This document shows positions 8,306-17,245 of a DNA stretch of 64,000 nucleotides, one piece after another. Positions within the stretch are counted from its first letter, which is position 1; each line of letters starts with the position of its first letter. The translations under genes were made by a program, and so were the position numbers. Under the pieces are notes generated by a model that saw only the letters and a program-made list of their open reading frames with translations, was not told the DNA's origin and did no database searches. This DNA comes from Kitasatospora herbaricolor (GTDB lineage Bacteria > Actinomycetota > Actinomycetes > Streptomycetales > Streptomycetaceae), in the NCBI RefSeq assembly GCF_030813695.1, contig NZ_JAUSVA010000002.1, positions 8,207,501 through 8,271,500 of the forward strand, read 5' to 3'.

Positions 8306-8996
8306 TCAGTCCCGCCCCTGCCAGGTGGTGACGCAGGCCTCGTTGCCCTCGGCGTCGGCGAGCACCCAGAACGCCGGCGCCCCGGGTCGCGGACAGCAGC
8401 CGGCCGCCGGCGGCCAGGGCGGCCTCGATCCGCCGGGGTGCCTCGTCGTGCGGCACGCAGATGTCGAGGTGGAGGCGGTTGCGCTGCGGGCGGGCCCGGT
8501 CCATCCGCTGGAACCAGAGCGCCGGCCCCTGTCCGACCGGGTCGGCCAGCGGGGCGGCGGGGCCGCTCGCCCCGGGCGCGTCGGCGTAGCCCAGCACGGC
8601 CTTCCAGAACGGCCGGACCGCCGCGGGGTCCAGCGCGTCGATCGCGATCTCCAGGAGCTGGACCGTCCGCGTGGCCTCCGACTCGGCCCCGGGTTCCGTG
8701 CGCGAGCCGGCCGCCCGGACGGCGGCGGAGATCCGGTGGGCGAGATCGATGTCGCGCGTGGTAACCGCGGCCTCGGCCGGCGATTGCAGGGTGAGCAGCA
8801 CCTGCCCGCGCCGGACGTCGGCCTGGAGGTGCCCGTCGGCGTGTTCGCCGCAGGCCGTCGCCGCGCGGGCCGCCAGCTCGACACCCTCGGCCAGTGACCG
8901 GGCCGGGACCGATGTCCGCAGGCTGTCCAGCAGGTAGCGCCAGCCGGTGTCGTTCAGCGCGTCCGAGGCTTCCGGTCCGCTCAGCGTCCGCTCCAC
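8306..8996 (-). CDS. VOC-family protein with pterin-dehydratase-like N-terminus, frameshifted
   Basis: The GTG start at 8996 gives an N-terminal region resembling 4a-hydroxytetrahydrobiopterin dehydratases (GWRYLLDSLRTSV, ...EHADGHLQADVRRGQVLLTL, ...TTRDIDLAHRI). A glyoxalase/VOC-type domain follows (AIDALDPAAVRPFWKAVLGY, LHLDICVP). The frame then fails. The expected C-terminus, APAFWVLADAEGNEACVTTWQGRD, continues in another frame and ends at 8306. Removing one base from the four-base C run at 8380-8383 (G run on the coding strand) restores a continuous protein. This is either a real single-base insertion or a homopolymer sequencing error. Without repair the frame runs on to 8172. The substrate is unknown; such two-domain proteins are common in actinomycetes. 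Confidence 0.7.
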
Positions 8997-9039
8997 GGCG
9001 TCATCCTGGCAGTCCCGCGCCCGCCGTGTCCGGCACACG

Positions 9040-9081
9040 CCCGGGGCGGGGCGGGGAGCCCGCCCCGGCGCCCGCCCCGGG
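9040..9081 (-). terminator. Hairpin downstream of the A-PCP-C gene
   Basis: An 11-bp inverted repeat (CCCGGGGCGGG / CCCGCCCCGGG) lies 23 bases past the reverse-strand stop at 9104 and just upstream of the VOC gene start. Confidence 0.6.
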
Positions 9082-9103
9082 CAGGCGCCTGGGCCGACCG
9101 GGC

Positions 9104-12100
9104 TCAGCTGCCCGTCACCGCGCCCAGCCCGGCCTCGAAGGCCTGGCGGAGCGCGCTGATCGTCTCCGCGGCGAAGGCGTGGGTGTTGTAGCGGAGCCAG
9201 CAGCGGAGGCTGCCGTCGGGCTGTTCGGCGGCCATGAGTTCGGGCACGTGCAGGTCGCCCTCGGGCATCGGGACCGGGACGGTGTTGCTGCGCGGCAGGT
9301 CCCACGGGGCGCAGGGGAGACCGGGGAGCTGGGCGGGGGCGTTCCAGCTCTCGTAGCGGATCCAGGCGGCGAACGGGGCCTGCGGGCTGAACTCGGCGAA
9401 GGGGTACAGCTGGTGGTCGAGGGCGGCCACGTAGGTGCGGCGCATCCGGTCGATCAGTTCGGCGTGGCCGGGGGCGCCGGAGGCGTCCACCCGCAGCAGC
9501 AGGGACTGGACGAAGCAGCCGACGGTGCGTTCGGACTCGGGGGTGGTGCGGCCGGGGACGGGGGTCATCAGCACCAGGTCGGATCGGCCGCCGTGCTCGG
9601 CGAGGACGGCGCTCCAGAGGGCGGCGACGGCCAGGAACGAAGTCGCGCCCAGCTCGGCGGCGCGCTCGCGCAGGGCCTCGGCCCGGGCCGGCGGGACGGT
9701 GAACTCCTGGGCGTCGGTGAGGAGGGTCCGGGCCTGACGGCGGCCGGGGAAGGGGTCCAGGGCGGCGGGCGCCCCGGCCAGCGCGCGGGTGAAGTGCGCC
9801 CGGCTCGCGGGCCACCGGGCGTTGGCGTCCGCGACGAGTTCCCGGTAGCCCGTCCCGGGCCGGGGCGCCGGGACGGGCCGCCGGCGGCGGAGGGCGGAGT
9901 ACGCGATGCCCAGGTCCTGGAGGACGATGCCGAGCGACCAGCCGTCGCTGACCATGTGGTGCACGCCCAGCATCACGATGTGGTCGGCCGGGCCCCGGCT
10001 GGCCACCAGCAGCCGGGTCAGCGGCTCGCGGGCGAGGTCGGTGAGCCGGTCACGTTCGGTGATCAGCCGGGCGTTCACCCGGGCGTCGTCCGCGCCCTCC
10101 AGGTCGAGGAGGGTGATGTCGGCGCGGGGTTCGGGGTGCAGGACGGCGCGGACGATGCCGGGCCGGCCTGCCACGGGCAGGAAGGCGGTGCGCAGTGCGG
10201 GGTGGCGGCGGACCACCTCCAGGACGGCGCGGCCGAGCAGGTCGGGCTGCAGGGCGCCGGTGACCCGGAACTGGACGGTGACGGTGCCGGCGTCGCGGCC
10301 GGGCGCCTCGGCCGACCAGCGCAGGAAGTTCTCCTGCTGGGAGGTGAGCGGCAGGTCGTGGGCCTGGGCCCGCAGTTCGGCGAGGAAGGGGGAGACCTCG
10401 ACGGCCGGCGCGGCCTCCGGCTGCCCCGCCGCCTCACCCGCCACCTCACCCGCCGCCTCACCCGCCACCTCACCCGCCACCTCACCCGCCACCTCACCCG
10501 CCACCTCACCCGCCGCCTCGCCCGACCGGCCCGTGTCGCCCGCTGCGTCCTGGCCCGCCGCCGCGCCGCCCGCCGCACCGGCGCGGCGGCCGGGGGCGTC
10601 GAGCCAGGCGGCCTGGGCGCGCAGGGAGGGGCGTTCGAAGACCAGCGCGGTGCCGGCGGCTGCACCGAACTCGGCGGAGATGGCGGCGGCGAGCTGGACG
10701 GCGCGGAAGGAGTCCCCGCCGGCGGCGAAGAACTCCTCCTCGACGCTGCGCACCGGGCGGCCGAGCACCCGGCGCCAGAGCGCGGCCAGGGCGAGCTCGG
10801 TCGGTGTGCCGGGGGCGGGGCCGGCCGCCGGAGCGGCCTGCGGGGTGTCGAACCGGGCCCGCAGCAGGTGCTTGACCACCTTGCCGCTGGGGTTGCGCGG
10901 CAGGGTGTCGGTCAGCAGGATCCGCACCGGCAGCTCGGGGCGGCTGAGTCGGGCGGCGAGGAAGATCCGCAGGTCGTCCAGGTCGAGGCCGCCGGCGGCC
11001 GGGACGACGGCGGCGACCGGCACGCTGCCCATCACGGGGTGCGGCACGCCGAGGGCCGCCGCGTCGGCGACCCGTGGGTGCTCGTGCAGCACCTCCTCGA
11101 TCCGCAGGGTGGAGACCTTGAGGGCGCCGGACTTGATGATGTCGCTCTCCCGGTCGACCAGGTACAGGTGGCCGTCCGGGTCGAGCCGCCCGAGGTCGCC
11201 CATCCGGACCCAGCCGTCCTGGAACACCGCGCCGCCGGGGGCGCCGGCGCCGATGTAGCGGCGCGGCGGGCCGGGCTGGCGCAGCCAGATGTCGCCGGTG
11301 GCGCCGGGCGGCACGGGGTGGCCGTCGGGGTCGAGGATCCGCAGGTCGGCGGGGTCGGCGGGGCGGCCGACCGAGCCGGGCCTGGTGGGGTCGACGATGG
11401 TGGAGATCTGCGCGGGGGAGGCCTCGGCCGAGGTGTAGGTGTTGACCACGGTGGCCTTGGGCAGGGCGGCTGCCAGGGCGGTGGCGACCGGCGCGGGGAG
11501 CGCCGCGGCGGAGCAGCTGACCAGCAGGATGCCGGTGAGGTCGTGCCGTTCGGCGACCTTGCTGTTGACCAGTTCGACGGCCATCGAGGGCACCAGGAAG
11601 ACGGTGCCGACGGCGAGTTCCGCGACGGCGCGGGCGAATTCCTCGGCGTCGAAGCGGGGGAGGCAGACGGTGGTGGGGTGCCCGGTCAGGGCGCTGACCA
11701 GGACCACCTGGGCGGCGTTGGTGCCGATGGGGAAGGCGTGCAGGGCGTGGCCGGAATGGGCGTACGGGCGTGGGCGGGGGTTGAGCACCTGGCCCGCGGT
11801 GAGACTGGCGTGGGCGGCGAGGACGCCCTTGGGCGCGCCGGTGGTGCCGGAGGTGCCGATGATCTGCGCCGGGTCCTCGGGCGCGGGCCGGTGCGGCGGC
11901 GGCCCGTCCGGGGCGTCCCCGCCGGCCGTCCCGTTCGCGCCCGTCCCGTTCGCGTCCGTCAGGTGGTCGAGCAGCAGGTCGGCGAGACCGGGGACGGCCG
12001 GGCGGGCCGCGCCGCGCAGCGCCGTCCGGGCGTCGGCGAGTTCGACCAGGCGGGCGGTGTCGGTGGCGGAGTGGTCCTCCCGGACGGCCAGCGCGACGGC

Positions 12101-12646
12101 GCCCGCGTACTGGACGGCCATGAAGGCGACCGCGTACCGCTCCCACTCCTGGTTGGTGAACAGCAGCGCCACCCGGTCGCCGGGGCGCACCCCGGCGCGG
12201 GCCAGCCCGTGGGCCGCGCGGACGGCGCTCGCCCGCCACTGCCCGTACGTCACGCTGCCACCGCCCCGGACCAGCAGGGCGACCCGGTCGCGGTGGGTGC
12301 CGGCGCGGTGGTCCAGCAGGTCGGGCAGGGTCAGCGGGCTCTGGGCGGGATCGATGACGACTCCAGGTGTGGTGACGGTCCGGCGGACGGCTGGTCCGGG
12401 ATGCCGTCCCGCCGGGGCCGGTCCGGCGGTTCCCCTACGCGCGGTGCGACGCGACCGGCCGGCCCTGCGGAACTCCTGCCCGGTACGGGCAGTCTGACGA
12501 GGTGTGGCGCCGATCGGCCCGGTTCGGTTATGGTCTGGACCACTATGTGCCGGGGGGATGATAGCGCGCCTGTGTCGCGGTTCTGTCGCACGATTCCCAC
12601 ACGCCTTCCGCCTGTCTTCGATGCTCCTCGCACACACCTTCCACAT
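9104..12646 (-). CDS. NRPS-like protein: acyl/aminoacyl-adenylating domain, PCP, condensation domain
   Basis: Conserved sequence begins at TTPGVVIDPAQSPLTLPDLLDHRAG (about 12376). The adenylating domain has IGTSGTTGAPKG and NTYTSAEASP, then DRESDIIKSGALKVS where NRPS domains have an A8 motif, and ends in SGKVVK. It therefore looks closer to acyl-CoA/acyl-AMP ligases than to a standard amino-acid A domain. A carrier site follows (FFAAGGDSFRAVQ, about 10710), then an Ala/Glu/Gly/Val repeat linker, then a condensation domain with intact HHMVSDG (about 9945-9960). No in-frame ATG, GTG or TTG occurs between 12376 and 12637, so the only canonical upstream starts are ATG 12646 and 12688 and GTG 12637. 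These would add about 90 Arg-rich residues with no coding character. The true start may be non-canonical or the 5' end damaged. The likely role is activating an acyl or amino acid starter and condensing it onto the peptide built by the forward-strand NRPS proteins. Confidence 0.85.
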   Translation of the reverse strand: MWKVCARSIEDRRKACGNRATEPRHRRAIIPPAHSGPDHNRTGPIGATPRQTARTGQEFRRAGRSRRTARRGTAGPAPAGRHPGPAVRRTVTTPGVVIDPAQSPLTLPDLLDHRAGTHRDRVALLVRGGGSVTYGQWRASAVRAAHGLARAGVRPGDRVALLFTNQEWERYAVAFMAVQYAGAVALAVREDHSATDTARLVELADARTALRGAARPAVPGLADLLLDHLTDANGTGANGTAGGDAPDGPPPHRPAPEDPAQIIGTSGTTGAPKGVLAAHASLTAGQVLNPRPRPYAHSGHALHAFPIGTNAAQVVLVSALTGHPTTVCLPRFDAEEFARAVAELAVGTVFLVPSMAVELVNSKVAERHDLTGILLVSCSAAALPAPVATALAAALPKATVVNTYTSAEASPAQISTIVDPTRPGSVGRPADPADLRILDPDGHPVPPGATGDIWLRQPGPPRRYIGAGAPGGAVFQDGWVRMGDLGRLDPDGHLYLVDRESDIIKSGALKVSTLRIEEVLHEHPRVADAAALGVPHPVMGSVPVAAVVPAAGGLDLDDLRIFLAARLSRPELPVRILLTDTLPRNPSGKVVKHLLRARFDTPQAAPAAGPAPGTPTELALAALWRRVLGRPVRSVEEEFFAAGGDSFRAVQLAAAISAEFGAAAGTALVFERPSLRAQAAWLDAPGRRAGAAGGAAAGQDAAGDTGRSGEAAGEVAGEVAGEVAGEVAGEAAGEVAGEAAGQPEAAPAVEVSPFLAELRAQAHDLPLTSQQENFLRWSAEAPGRDAGTVTVQFRVTGALQPDLLGRAVLEVVRRHPALRTAFLPVAGRPGIVRAVLHPEPRADITLLDLEGADDARVNARLITERDRLTDLAREPLTRLLVASRGPADHIVMLGVHHMVSDGWSLGIVLQDLGIAYSALRRRRPVPAPRPGTGYRELVADANARWPASRAHFTRALAGAPAALDPFPGRRQARTLLTDAQEFTVPPARAEALRERAAELGATSFLAVAALWSAVLAEHGGRSDLVLMTPVPGRTTPESERTVGCFVQSLLLRVDASGAPGHAELIDRMRRTYVAALDHQLYPFAEFSPQAPFAAWIRYESWNAPAQLPGLPCAPWDLPRSNTVPVPMPEGDLHVPELMAAEQPDGSLRCWLRYNTHAFAAETISALRQAFEAGLGAVTGS
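10428..10523 (-). repeat. 12-bp tandem repeat, eight copies, inside the NRPS-like gene
   Basis: Eight head-to-tail 12-mers (GCC[A/G]CCTCACCC on the plus strand) are in frame and encode eight Gly-Glu-Val/Ala-Ala tetrapeptides. They lie between the carrier and condensation domains and act as a linker. Copy number is probably variable between strains. Confidence 0.9.
12528..12545. promoter_or_regulatory. DasR-responsive element (dre)-like site
   Basis: The core TGGTCTGGACCA (12531-12542) is an inverted repeat TGGTC-TG-GACCA and differs from the DasR core TGGTCTAGACCA at one base. The flanks also fit partly: TA before it and CT after it, against consensus A-N and N-T. It lies between the divergent A-PCP-C gene and the gene at 12739. 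DasR is the N-acetylglucosamine-responsive GntR regulator of streptomycetes. Binding is inferred from the match only. Confidence 0.6.
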
Positions 12647-12738
12647 GTCTGCCGTGCCGTCGCCGCCCGCGCCGCCGGACCGGTCCACCGACCGACCGGA
12701 GCGGGCGACGGGGGCCCGACGAAGGGGGACGACCGACC

Positions 12739-13194
12739 ATGCCCGCCAGCACCGCCCCGGCCGCCTCCGCCCCGCCGGCCGCTGTTCCCGCCGCCGTCCC
12801 GCCGGCCCCCGCTCCCGCCGCCTCCGCCGCGGCCGGCCGCCAGCTGGCCGCCCTGCTCGCCGCGCCCGGCCGCTACCGCACGCGCTGGCTCCGGCACGTC
12901 GCCCGGGCCACCCCCGGCCGGATCAACCAGGCGGCCGTCACCAGGGTCCTCGCCGAGTGGCTCTGGCTGGGCGGCGAGGCCTCCGAGGGTGACATCCTGC
13001 CGCGCGCCCTGCGGGACCGGGTCTCCCGGGCGCTCGGCGGCCGGGCGCTCTCCGCCGCCACGCTGCGCCTGTTCGTCGCGGCCTTCGACATGACCGGCGC
13101 CGACGAGGCCCGGCTCTGGGACCTCCTGGACGGCCGGCCCGACCCCGGTGCCGATCCCGCCGCCCTTGCCGCCTCCACCCCGGCAGCTCGCTAA
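12739..13194 (+). CDS. Hypothetical actinobacterial protein
   Basis: The protein has 151 residues from an ATG. The first 35 residues are Ala/Pro-rich and low complexity. A compact helical region follows, with RWLRHVARATPGRINQAAVTRVLAEWLWLGG, then DILPRALRDRVSRALGGRALSAATLRLFVAAFDM, ending in RLWDLLDG. Similar short proteins occur in streptomycetes, and I know of no assigned function. It is divergent from the A-PCP-C gene and shares the upstream region holding the DasR-like site. Confidence 0.65.
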   Translation: MPASTAPAASAPPAAVPAAVPPAPAPAASAAAGRQLAALLAAPGRYRTRWLRHVARATPGRINQAAVTRVLAEWLWLGGEASEGDILPRALRDRVSRALGGRALSAATLRLFVAAFDMTGADEARLWDLLDGRPDPGADPAALAASTPAAR

Positions 13195-13220
13195 GGCTTC
13201 CGGCCGCCACCGGCCGCCCC

Positions 13221-13320
13221 CGGCGACCGGCCCGCGCCCGGCGACCGGCCCGCGCCCGGCGCACCGTCCCCGGACCCACCGTCCCCGGACCCACCGTCCC
13301 CGGACCCACCGTCCCCGGAC
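13221..13320. repeat. Two adjacent tandem repeats in the intergenic region before tdh
   Basis: An 18-bp unit (CGGCGACCGGCCCGCGCC) occurs twice at 13221-13256. A 15-bp unit (CCACCGTCCCCGGAC) occurs four times at 13261-13320, the first copy starting with G. The rest of the 13195-13617 gap shows no gene; a short AT-containing stretch near 13462 (CTTAAGAATTC) may be part of the tdh promoter. Confidence 0.75.
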
Positions 13321-13617
13321 CCACCGGGCCCGGCCCCTCCCGCCGCGCCGCAGCCGCCCCCGCGCACCGCGCCGCATCCTCCGTACGGGTGGCGCGCGGC
13401 ACGCCGCCGGGTCGGCCGGGCGTCGCTCGGGCACCATCGTGAAGCCCAGCTGTGGCGGCCCTTAAGAATTCCTCGATGGACCGGACCGGCCCCCACCAGG
13501 CAGATTGCACATTGCCCGGTGCGGTGCCCAGCAGCAGTATGCGCAGCCGCCGCCCCGCCGGGCCCCGCCGGCCTGCCCACACCAGGCCGCCCCCATCGTG
13601 CGTCAGGAGCCGCCGCA

Positions 13618-14646
13618 GTGAAGGCACTCGTCAAGCAGAAGGCCGAGCCGGGACTCTGGCTGATGGACGTCCCGAAGCCCGCCATCGGCCCCGGCGAGGT
13701 GCTGATCAAGGTGCTCCGCACCGGTATCTGCGGCACCGACCTGCACATCCGCAACTGGGACGGCTGGGCGCAGCAGACCATCCGTACGCCGCTGACGCTC
13801 GGTCACGAGTTCGTCGGCGAGGTCGCCGAGACCGGCGCCGCCGTCACCGACGTCAGCGTCGGCGACCTGGTCAGCGGCGAGGGTCACCTGGTCTGCGGCA
13901 AGTGCCGCAACTGTCTGGCCGGCCGCCGCCACCTGTGCCGCAACACGATCGGCCTGGGCGTCGGCCGCGACGGCGCCTTCGCCGAGTACGTGGCGCTGCC
14001 CGCCTCCAACGTCTGGGTCCACCGGGTGCCGGTCGACCTGGACGTGGCCGCGATCTTCGACCCGTTCGGCAACGCCGTGCACACCGCGCTGTCCTTCCCG
14101 CTGGTCGGCGAGGACGTGCTGATCACCGGCGCCGGCCCGATCGGCATCATGGCCGCCGCCGTCGCCAAGCACGCCGGCGCCCGCAACGTGATGATCACCG
14201 ACGTCAGCCCGTACCGCCTGGACCTGGCCCGCAAGGTGGGCGTGACGCTGGCGCTGAACGTCGCCGAGCACACCATCGAGGAGGGCCAGCAGCAGCTGGG
14301 CCTGCGCGAGGGCTTCGACGTGGGCCTGGAGATGTCCGGCCGCCCCGAGGCGATGCAGCAGATGATCGCCAACCTGACGCACGGCGGCAAGATCGCCATG
14401 CTGGGCCTGCCGGCCGAGGACTTCCCGGTCGACTGGGCGCGGATCGTCACCTCGATGATCACCGTCAAGGGCATCTACGGCCGCGAGATGTTCGAGACCT
14501 GGTACGCGATGTCGGTGCTGCTGGAGGGCGGGCTGGACCTCAGCCCCGTGATCACCGGCCGCTACCCGGCCGGCGACTTCGAGGCCGCCTTCGACGACGC
14601 CGCCAGCGGACGCTGCGGCAAGATCATCCTCGACTGGACCGTCTGA
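13618..14646 (+). CDS. tdh: L-threonine 3-dehydrogenase
   Basis: This 342-residue zinc-dependent medium-chain dehydrogenase oxidises L-threonine with NAD to 2-amino-3-ketobutyrate in the cytosol. The catalytic zinc region reads [20 protein letters not shown], followed by GHEFVGEV. The structural zinc cysteines lie in [16 protein letters not shown], and the nucleotide-binding turn is [19 protein letters not shown]. The GTG start at 13618 is preceded by AGGAG about ten bases upstream and gives the N-terminus typical of Tdh ([15 protein letters not shown]). kbl follows 24 bases downstream, so the pair forms the threonine-to-glycine operon. Confidence 0.95.
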   Translation: MKALVKQKAEPGLWLMDVPKPAIGPGEVLIKVLRTGICGTDLHIRNWDGWAQQTIRTPLTLGHEFVGEVAETGAAVTDVSVGDLVSGEGHLVCGKCRNCLAGRRHLCRNTIGLGVGRDGAFAEYVALPASNVWVHRVPVDLDVAAIFDPFGNAVHTALSFPLVGEDVLITGAGPIGIMAAAVAKHAGARNVMITDVSPYRLDLARKVGVTLALNVAEHTIEEGQQQLGLREGFDVGLEMSGRPEAMQQMIANLTHGGKIAMLGLPAEDFPVDWARIVTSMITVKGIYGREMFETWYAMSVLLEGGLDLSPVITGRYPAGDFEAAFDDAASGRCGKIILDWTV

Positions 14647-14670
14647 CCCTCTCACAAGGAGCCCGTAGCC

Positions 14671-15864
14671 GTGTTCGACTCCGTGCGCGACGACATCGCC
14701 ACCACCCTCGACGAGATCCGCGAGGCCGGCCTCTTCAAGCCGGAGCGGGTGATCGGCACCCCGCAGAGCGCGGCCGTCACCGTCACCGGCGGCGGCCGTC
14801 CCGGTGAGGTGCTGAACTTCTGCGCCAACAACTACCTGGGCCTCGCCGACCACCCCGAGATCCTCGCCGCCGCCAAGGACGCGCTGGACCGCTGGGGCTA
14901 CGGCATGGCCTCGGTCCGCTTCATCTGCGGCACCCAGGACGTCCACAAGCAGCTGGAGGACCGGCTCTCCACCTTCCTCGGCCAGGAGGACACCATCCTG
15001 TACTCCTCCTGCTTCGACGCCAACGGCGGCGTCTTCGAGACCCTGCTGGACGACCGCGACGCGGTCATCTCCGACGCGCTCAACCACGCGAGCATCATCG
15101 ACGGCATCCGGCTCAGCAAGGCCCGCCGCCACCGCTACGCCAACCGCGACCTGGCCGACCTGGAGAAGCAGCTCCAGGACACCCAGGACGCCCGCCGCCG
15201 CCTGATCGTCACCGACGGCGTCTTCTCGATGGACGGCTACGTCGCCCCGCTGCGCGAGATCTGCGACCTGGCCGACCGCTACGACGCCATGGTCATGGTC
15301 GACGACTCGCACGCCGTCGGCTTCGTCGGCCCCGGCGGCCGCGGCACGCCCGAGCTGCACGGCGTGATGGACCGCGTCGACATCATCACCGGCACCCTCG
15401 GCAAGGCCCTCGGCGGTGCCTCCGGCGGATACGTCGCGGCCCGCCGGGAGATCGTCGCCCTGCTGCGCCAGCGCTCGCGCCCCTACCTGTTCTCCAACTC
15501 GCTCGCCCCGGTGATCGCCGCCGCCTCGCTGAAGGTGCTGGACCTGGTCGAGGAGTCGAACGAGCTGCGCGAGCGGCTGGCCGCCAACACCGCGCTGTTC
15601 CGTTCGAGGATGACCGAGGCCGGTTTCGAGATCCTGCCCGGCGACCACCCGATCGCCCCGGTCATGATCGGCGACGCCGCGAAGGCCGGCCGCCTCGCCG
15701 AGCTGCTGCTGGAGCGCGGGGTGTACGTGATCGGGTTCTCCTTCCCGGTCGTCCCGCACGGCGCCGCCCGGATCCGCGTCCAGCTCTCCGCCGCGCACTC
15801 CACCGAGGACGTCGAGCGGGCCGTCGCGGCCTTCGTCGACGCCCGCGCGGCCCTGGGGGAGTAG
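14671..15864 (+). CDS. kbl: Glycine C-acetyltransferase (2-amino-3-ketobutyrate CoA ligase)
   Basis: This 397-residue PLP enzyme of the alpha-oxoamine synthase family cleaves 2-amino-3-ketobutyrate with CoA to glycine and acetyl-CoA, completing the Tdh pathway. Visible features are [15 protein letters not shown] near the N-terminus, [14 protein letters not shown], and the PLP lysine in [14 protein letters not shown]. Its length matches the family. The GTG start has AAGGAG about eight bases upstream, and it is co-transcribed with tdh. Confidence 0.95.
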   Translation: MFDSVRDDIATTLDEIREAGLFKPERVIGTPQSAAVTVTGGGRPGEVLNFCANNYLGLADHPEILAAAKDALDRWGYGMASVRFICGTQDVHKQLEDRLSTFLGQEDTILYSSCFDANGGVFETLLDDRDAVISDALNHASIIDGIRLSKARRHRYANRDLADLEKQLQDTQDARRRLIVTDGVFSMDGYVAPLREICDLADRYDAMVMVDDSHAVGFVGPGGRGTPELHGVMDRVDIITGTLGKALGGASGGYVAARREIVALLRQRSRPYLFSNSLAPVIAAASLKVLDLVEESNELRERLAANTALFRSRMTEAGFEILPGDHPIAPVMIGDAAKAGRLAELLLERGVYVIGFSFPVVPHGAARIRVQLSAAHSTEDVERAVAAFVDARAALGE

Positions 15865-15907
15865 GCCCCCGGCCCGGCGGGACCGCCCACGTCCCGCCCC
15901 CTGAACC

Positions 15908-15949
15908 GCCTCGTGGCCCGGCGGCCCGGAACCCGCCGGGCCACGAGGC
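15908..15949. terminator. Strong hairpin between kbl and the convergent SDR gene
   Basis: A 17-bp perfect stem (GCCTCGTGGCCCGGCGG and its complement) has an 8-base loop. A second 10-bp GC hairpin lies at 16003-16029. Together they can stop transcription from both sides. Confidence 0.8.
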
Positions 15950-16039
15950 ACTCCACCCCACCCGGAGCGTCCGCACGCCCGGGTTCGCCCGGCCCGTTGC
16001 CCGGCCCGGCCCGTTCCCCGGGCCGGGCCGGCGCGCGTG

Positions 16040-16933
16040 TCAGGCCGGGTGCTCCACGGCGGCGGCCCGCGCCCCGGGCACCGGGGCGCCCGCGACCGAG
16101 CCCTCGGGCGGGGCGCCGGCCGTGACGAAGGCCCGGGCGGCGGCCAGCTCCTCGGCGGCCCCCGCCGTGAGCACGCCCAGGTACCCGAAGGCGTCCTCGC
16201 CGACCGGCAGCCGCAGGGGCGCGGAGCCGTCCGAGACGACCCGCCGCACCAGGGCCGCGAACTCCTCCGGCCGTCCGAGCTCGGCGTTGCCCGCCATCCC
16301 GCGCAGCCCGTCCAGCATCGGGCCGGTCACCGTTCCGTAGGCCGGGACGGCGGCGGCCGCCGGGACGACGGAGGTGCCGTACCGGGTGTCGTAGCCGCCG
16401 GGCTCCAGCACCGTGACCCGGACGCCGAAGGCCGCCGCCTCGGCGGCGAGCGCCTGGCTCATCGCCTCCAGGGCGTACTTGCCGGCGCTGTAGGCCCCCA
16501 GCCCGGGGAAGACCGTCCGGCCGGCGAGCGAGGAGACGTTGACGACGTGCCCGCCGCCCTGGGCCCGCATCAGCGGCAGCACCTCCCGGGTAAGCCGCCA
16601 GGGGCCCACCACCAGCACCTCCAGCTGGTCCCGCAGCTCGTCGTCGGAGATCTCCTCGACCGCGCCGAACACCCCGCAGCCGGCGTTGTTCACCAGGACG
16701 TCCACCCCGCCCAGGCGCTCCACGGCGAACTCCACCACGGCCCGGCACCGCGCGGCGTCCCGGACGTCCAGCACGGCCTCGACGACCCGGCCGGGAAAGG
16801 CCTTCGCCAGCGGGTCCAGCGCACCCGGCCGCCGGGTGGTCGCCACCACCGTGTCACCGGCCCGCGCCACCGCCTCGGCGAGTGCCAGTCCCAGCCCGGA
16901 CGAACAGCCCGTCACCAGCCAACGTCTCGTCAT
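16040..16933 (-). CDS. Short-chain dehydrogenase/reductase
   Basis: This 297-residue classical SDR has an N-terminal cofactor turn TGCSSGLGLALAEA with VATTRR after beta-2, which favours NADP. Other motifs are VLVNNAGCGVFG and the active site with NVSSLAG and Tyr-x-x-x-Lys as YSAGKYALEA. The ATG at 16933 was chosen because it begins MTRRWLVTG. The substrate is unknown. The gene stands alone on the reverse strand. Confidence 0.9.
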   Translation of the reverse strand: MTRRWLVTGCSSGLGLALAEAVARAGDTVVATTRRPGALDPLAKAFPGRVVEAVLDVRDAARCRAVVEFAVERLGGVDVLVNNAGCGVFGAVEEISDDELRDQLEVLVVGPWRLTREVLPLMRAQGGGHVVNVSSLAGRTVFPGLGAYSAGKYALEAMSQALAAEAAAFGVRVTVLEPGGYDTRYGTSVVPAAAAVPAYGTVTGPMLDGLRGMAGNAELGRPEEFAALVRRVVSDGSAPLRLPVGEDAFGYLGVLTAGAAEELAAARAFVTAGAPPEGSVAGAPVPGARAAAVEHPA

Positions 16934-17245
16934 GTCGATGCCCTTCGCCGAGAAGTAAGGGCCCCACGATAGGGAGGCGGTGACCTGCCCGGCGCGGGAG
17001 CGGACGGCGGCGCGCGGGGTGCGACCGGCGCGCGAGGGGCGCACGGCCGGGTCCGTCCGCAGGTCGGAGTGGGTGGCGGGGGCGGTACGCCGTGCTCCGG
17101 TTCGTGTGCCGAGCGCCGGCCGGCGGGCGAGATGCGATCGGGCGGCGCGCCGCGCACGATGGGGGAGGGACCTCTCGACCCCCGGCGCCCCTCCGGCCGA
17201 GGCGGTGCCCCCACCCGCACGGTGCCACCGCCGCGGAGGTGTGCG
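16934..17245. other. Divergent intergenic region, no gene seen
   Basis: This 312-base space between the SDR and the membrane protein gene must hold both promoters. I see no clear palindrome. A GGAGG Shine-Dalgarno ends it before the ATG at 17246. Confidence 0.5.

Noticed and set aside
10428-10523. CRISPR-like array
   Set aside because: The repeats are contiguous 12-mers without spacers and are in frame inside a gene.
8894-13093. 1399-residue forward open frame
   Set aside because: It is the antisense of the A-PCP-C gene and contains no recognisable domain.
13261-13320. CRISPR or phage attachment site
   Set aside because: Direct 15-bp tandem copies without spacers, no cas or integrase gene and no tRNA nearby.
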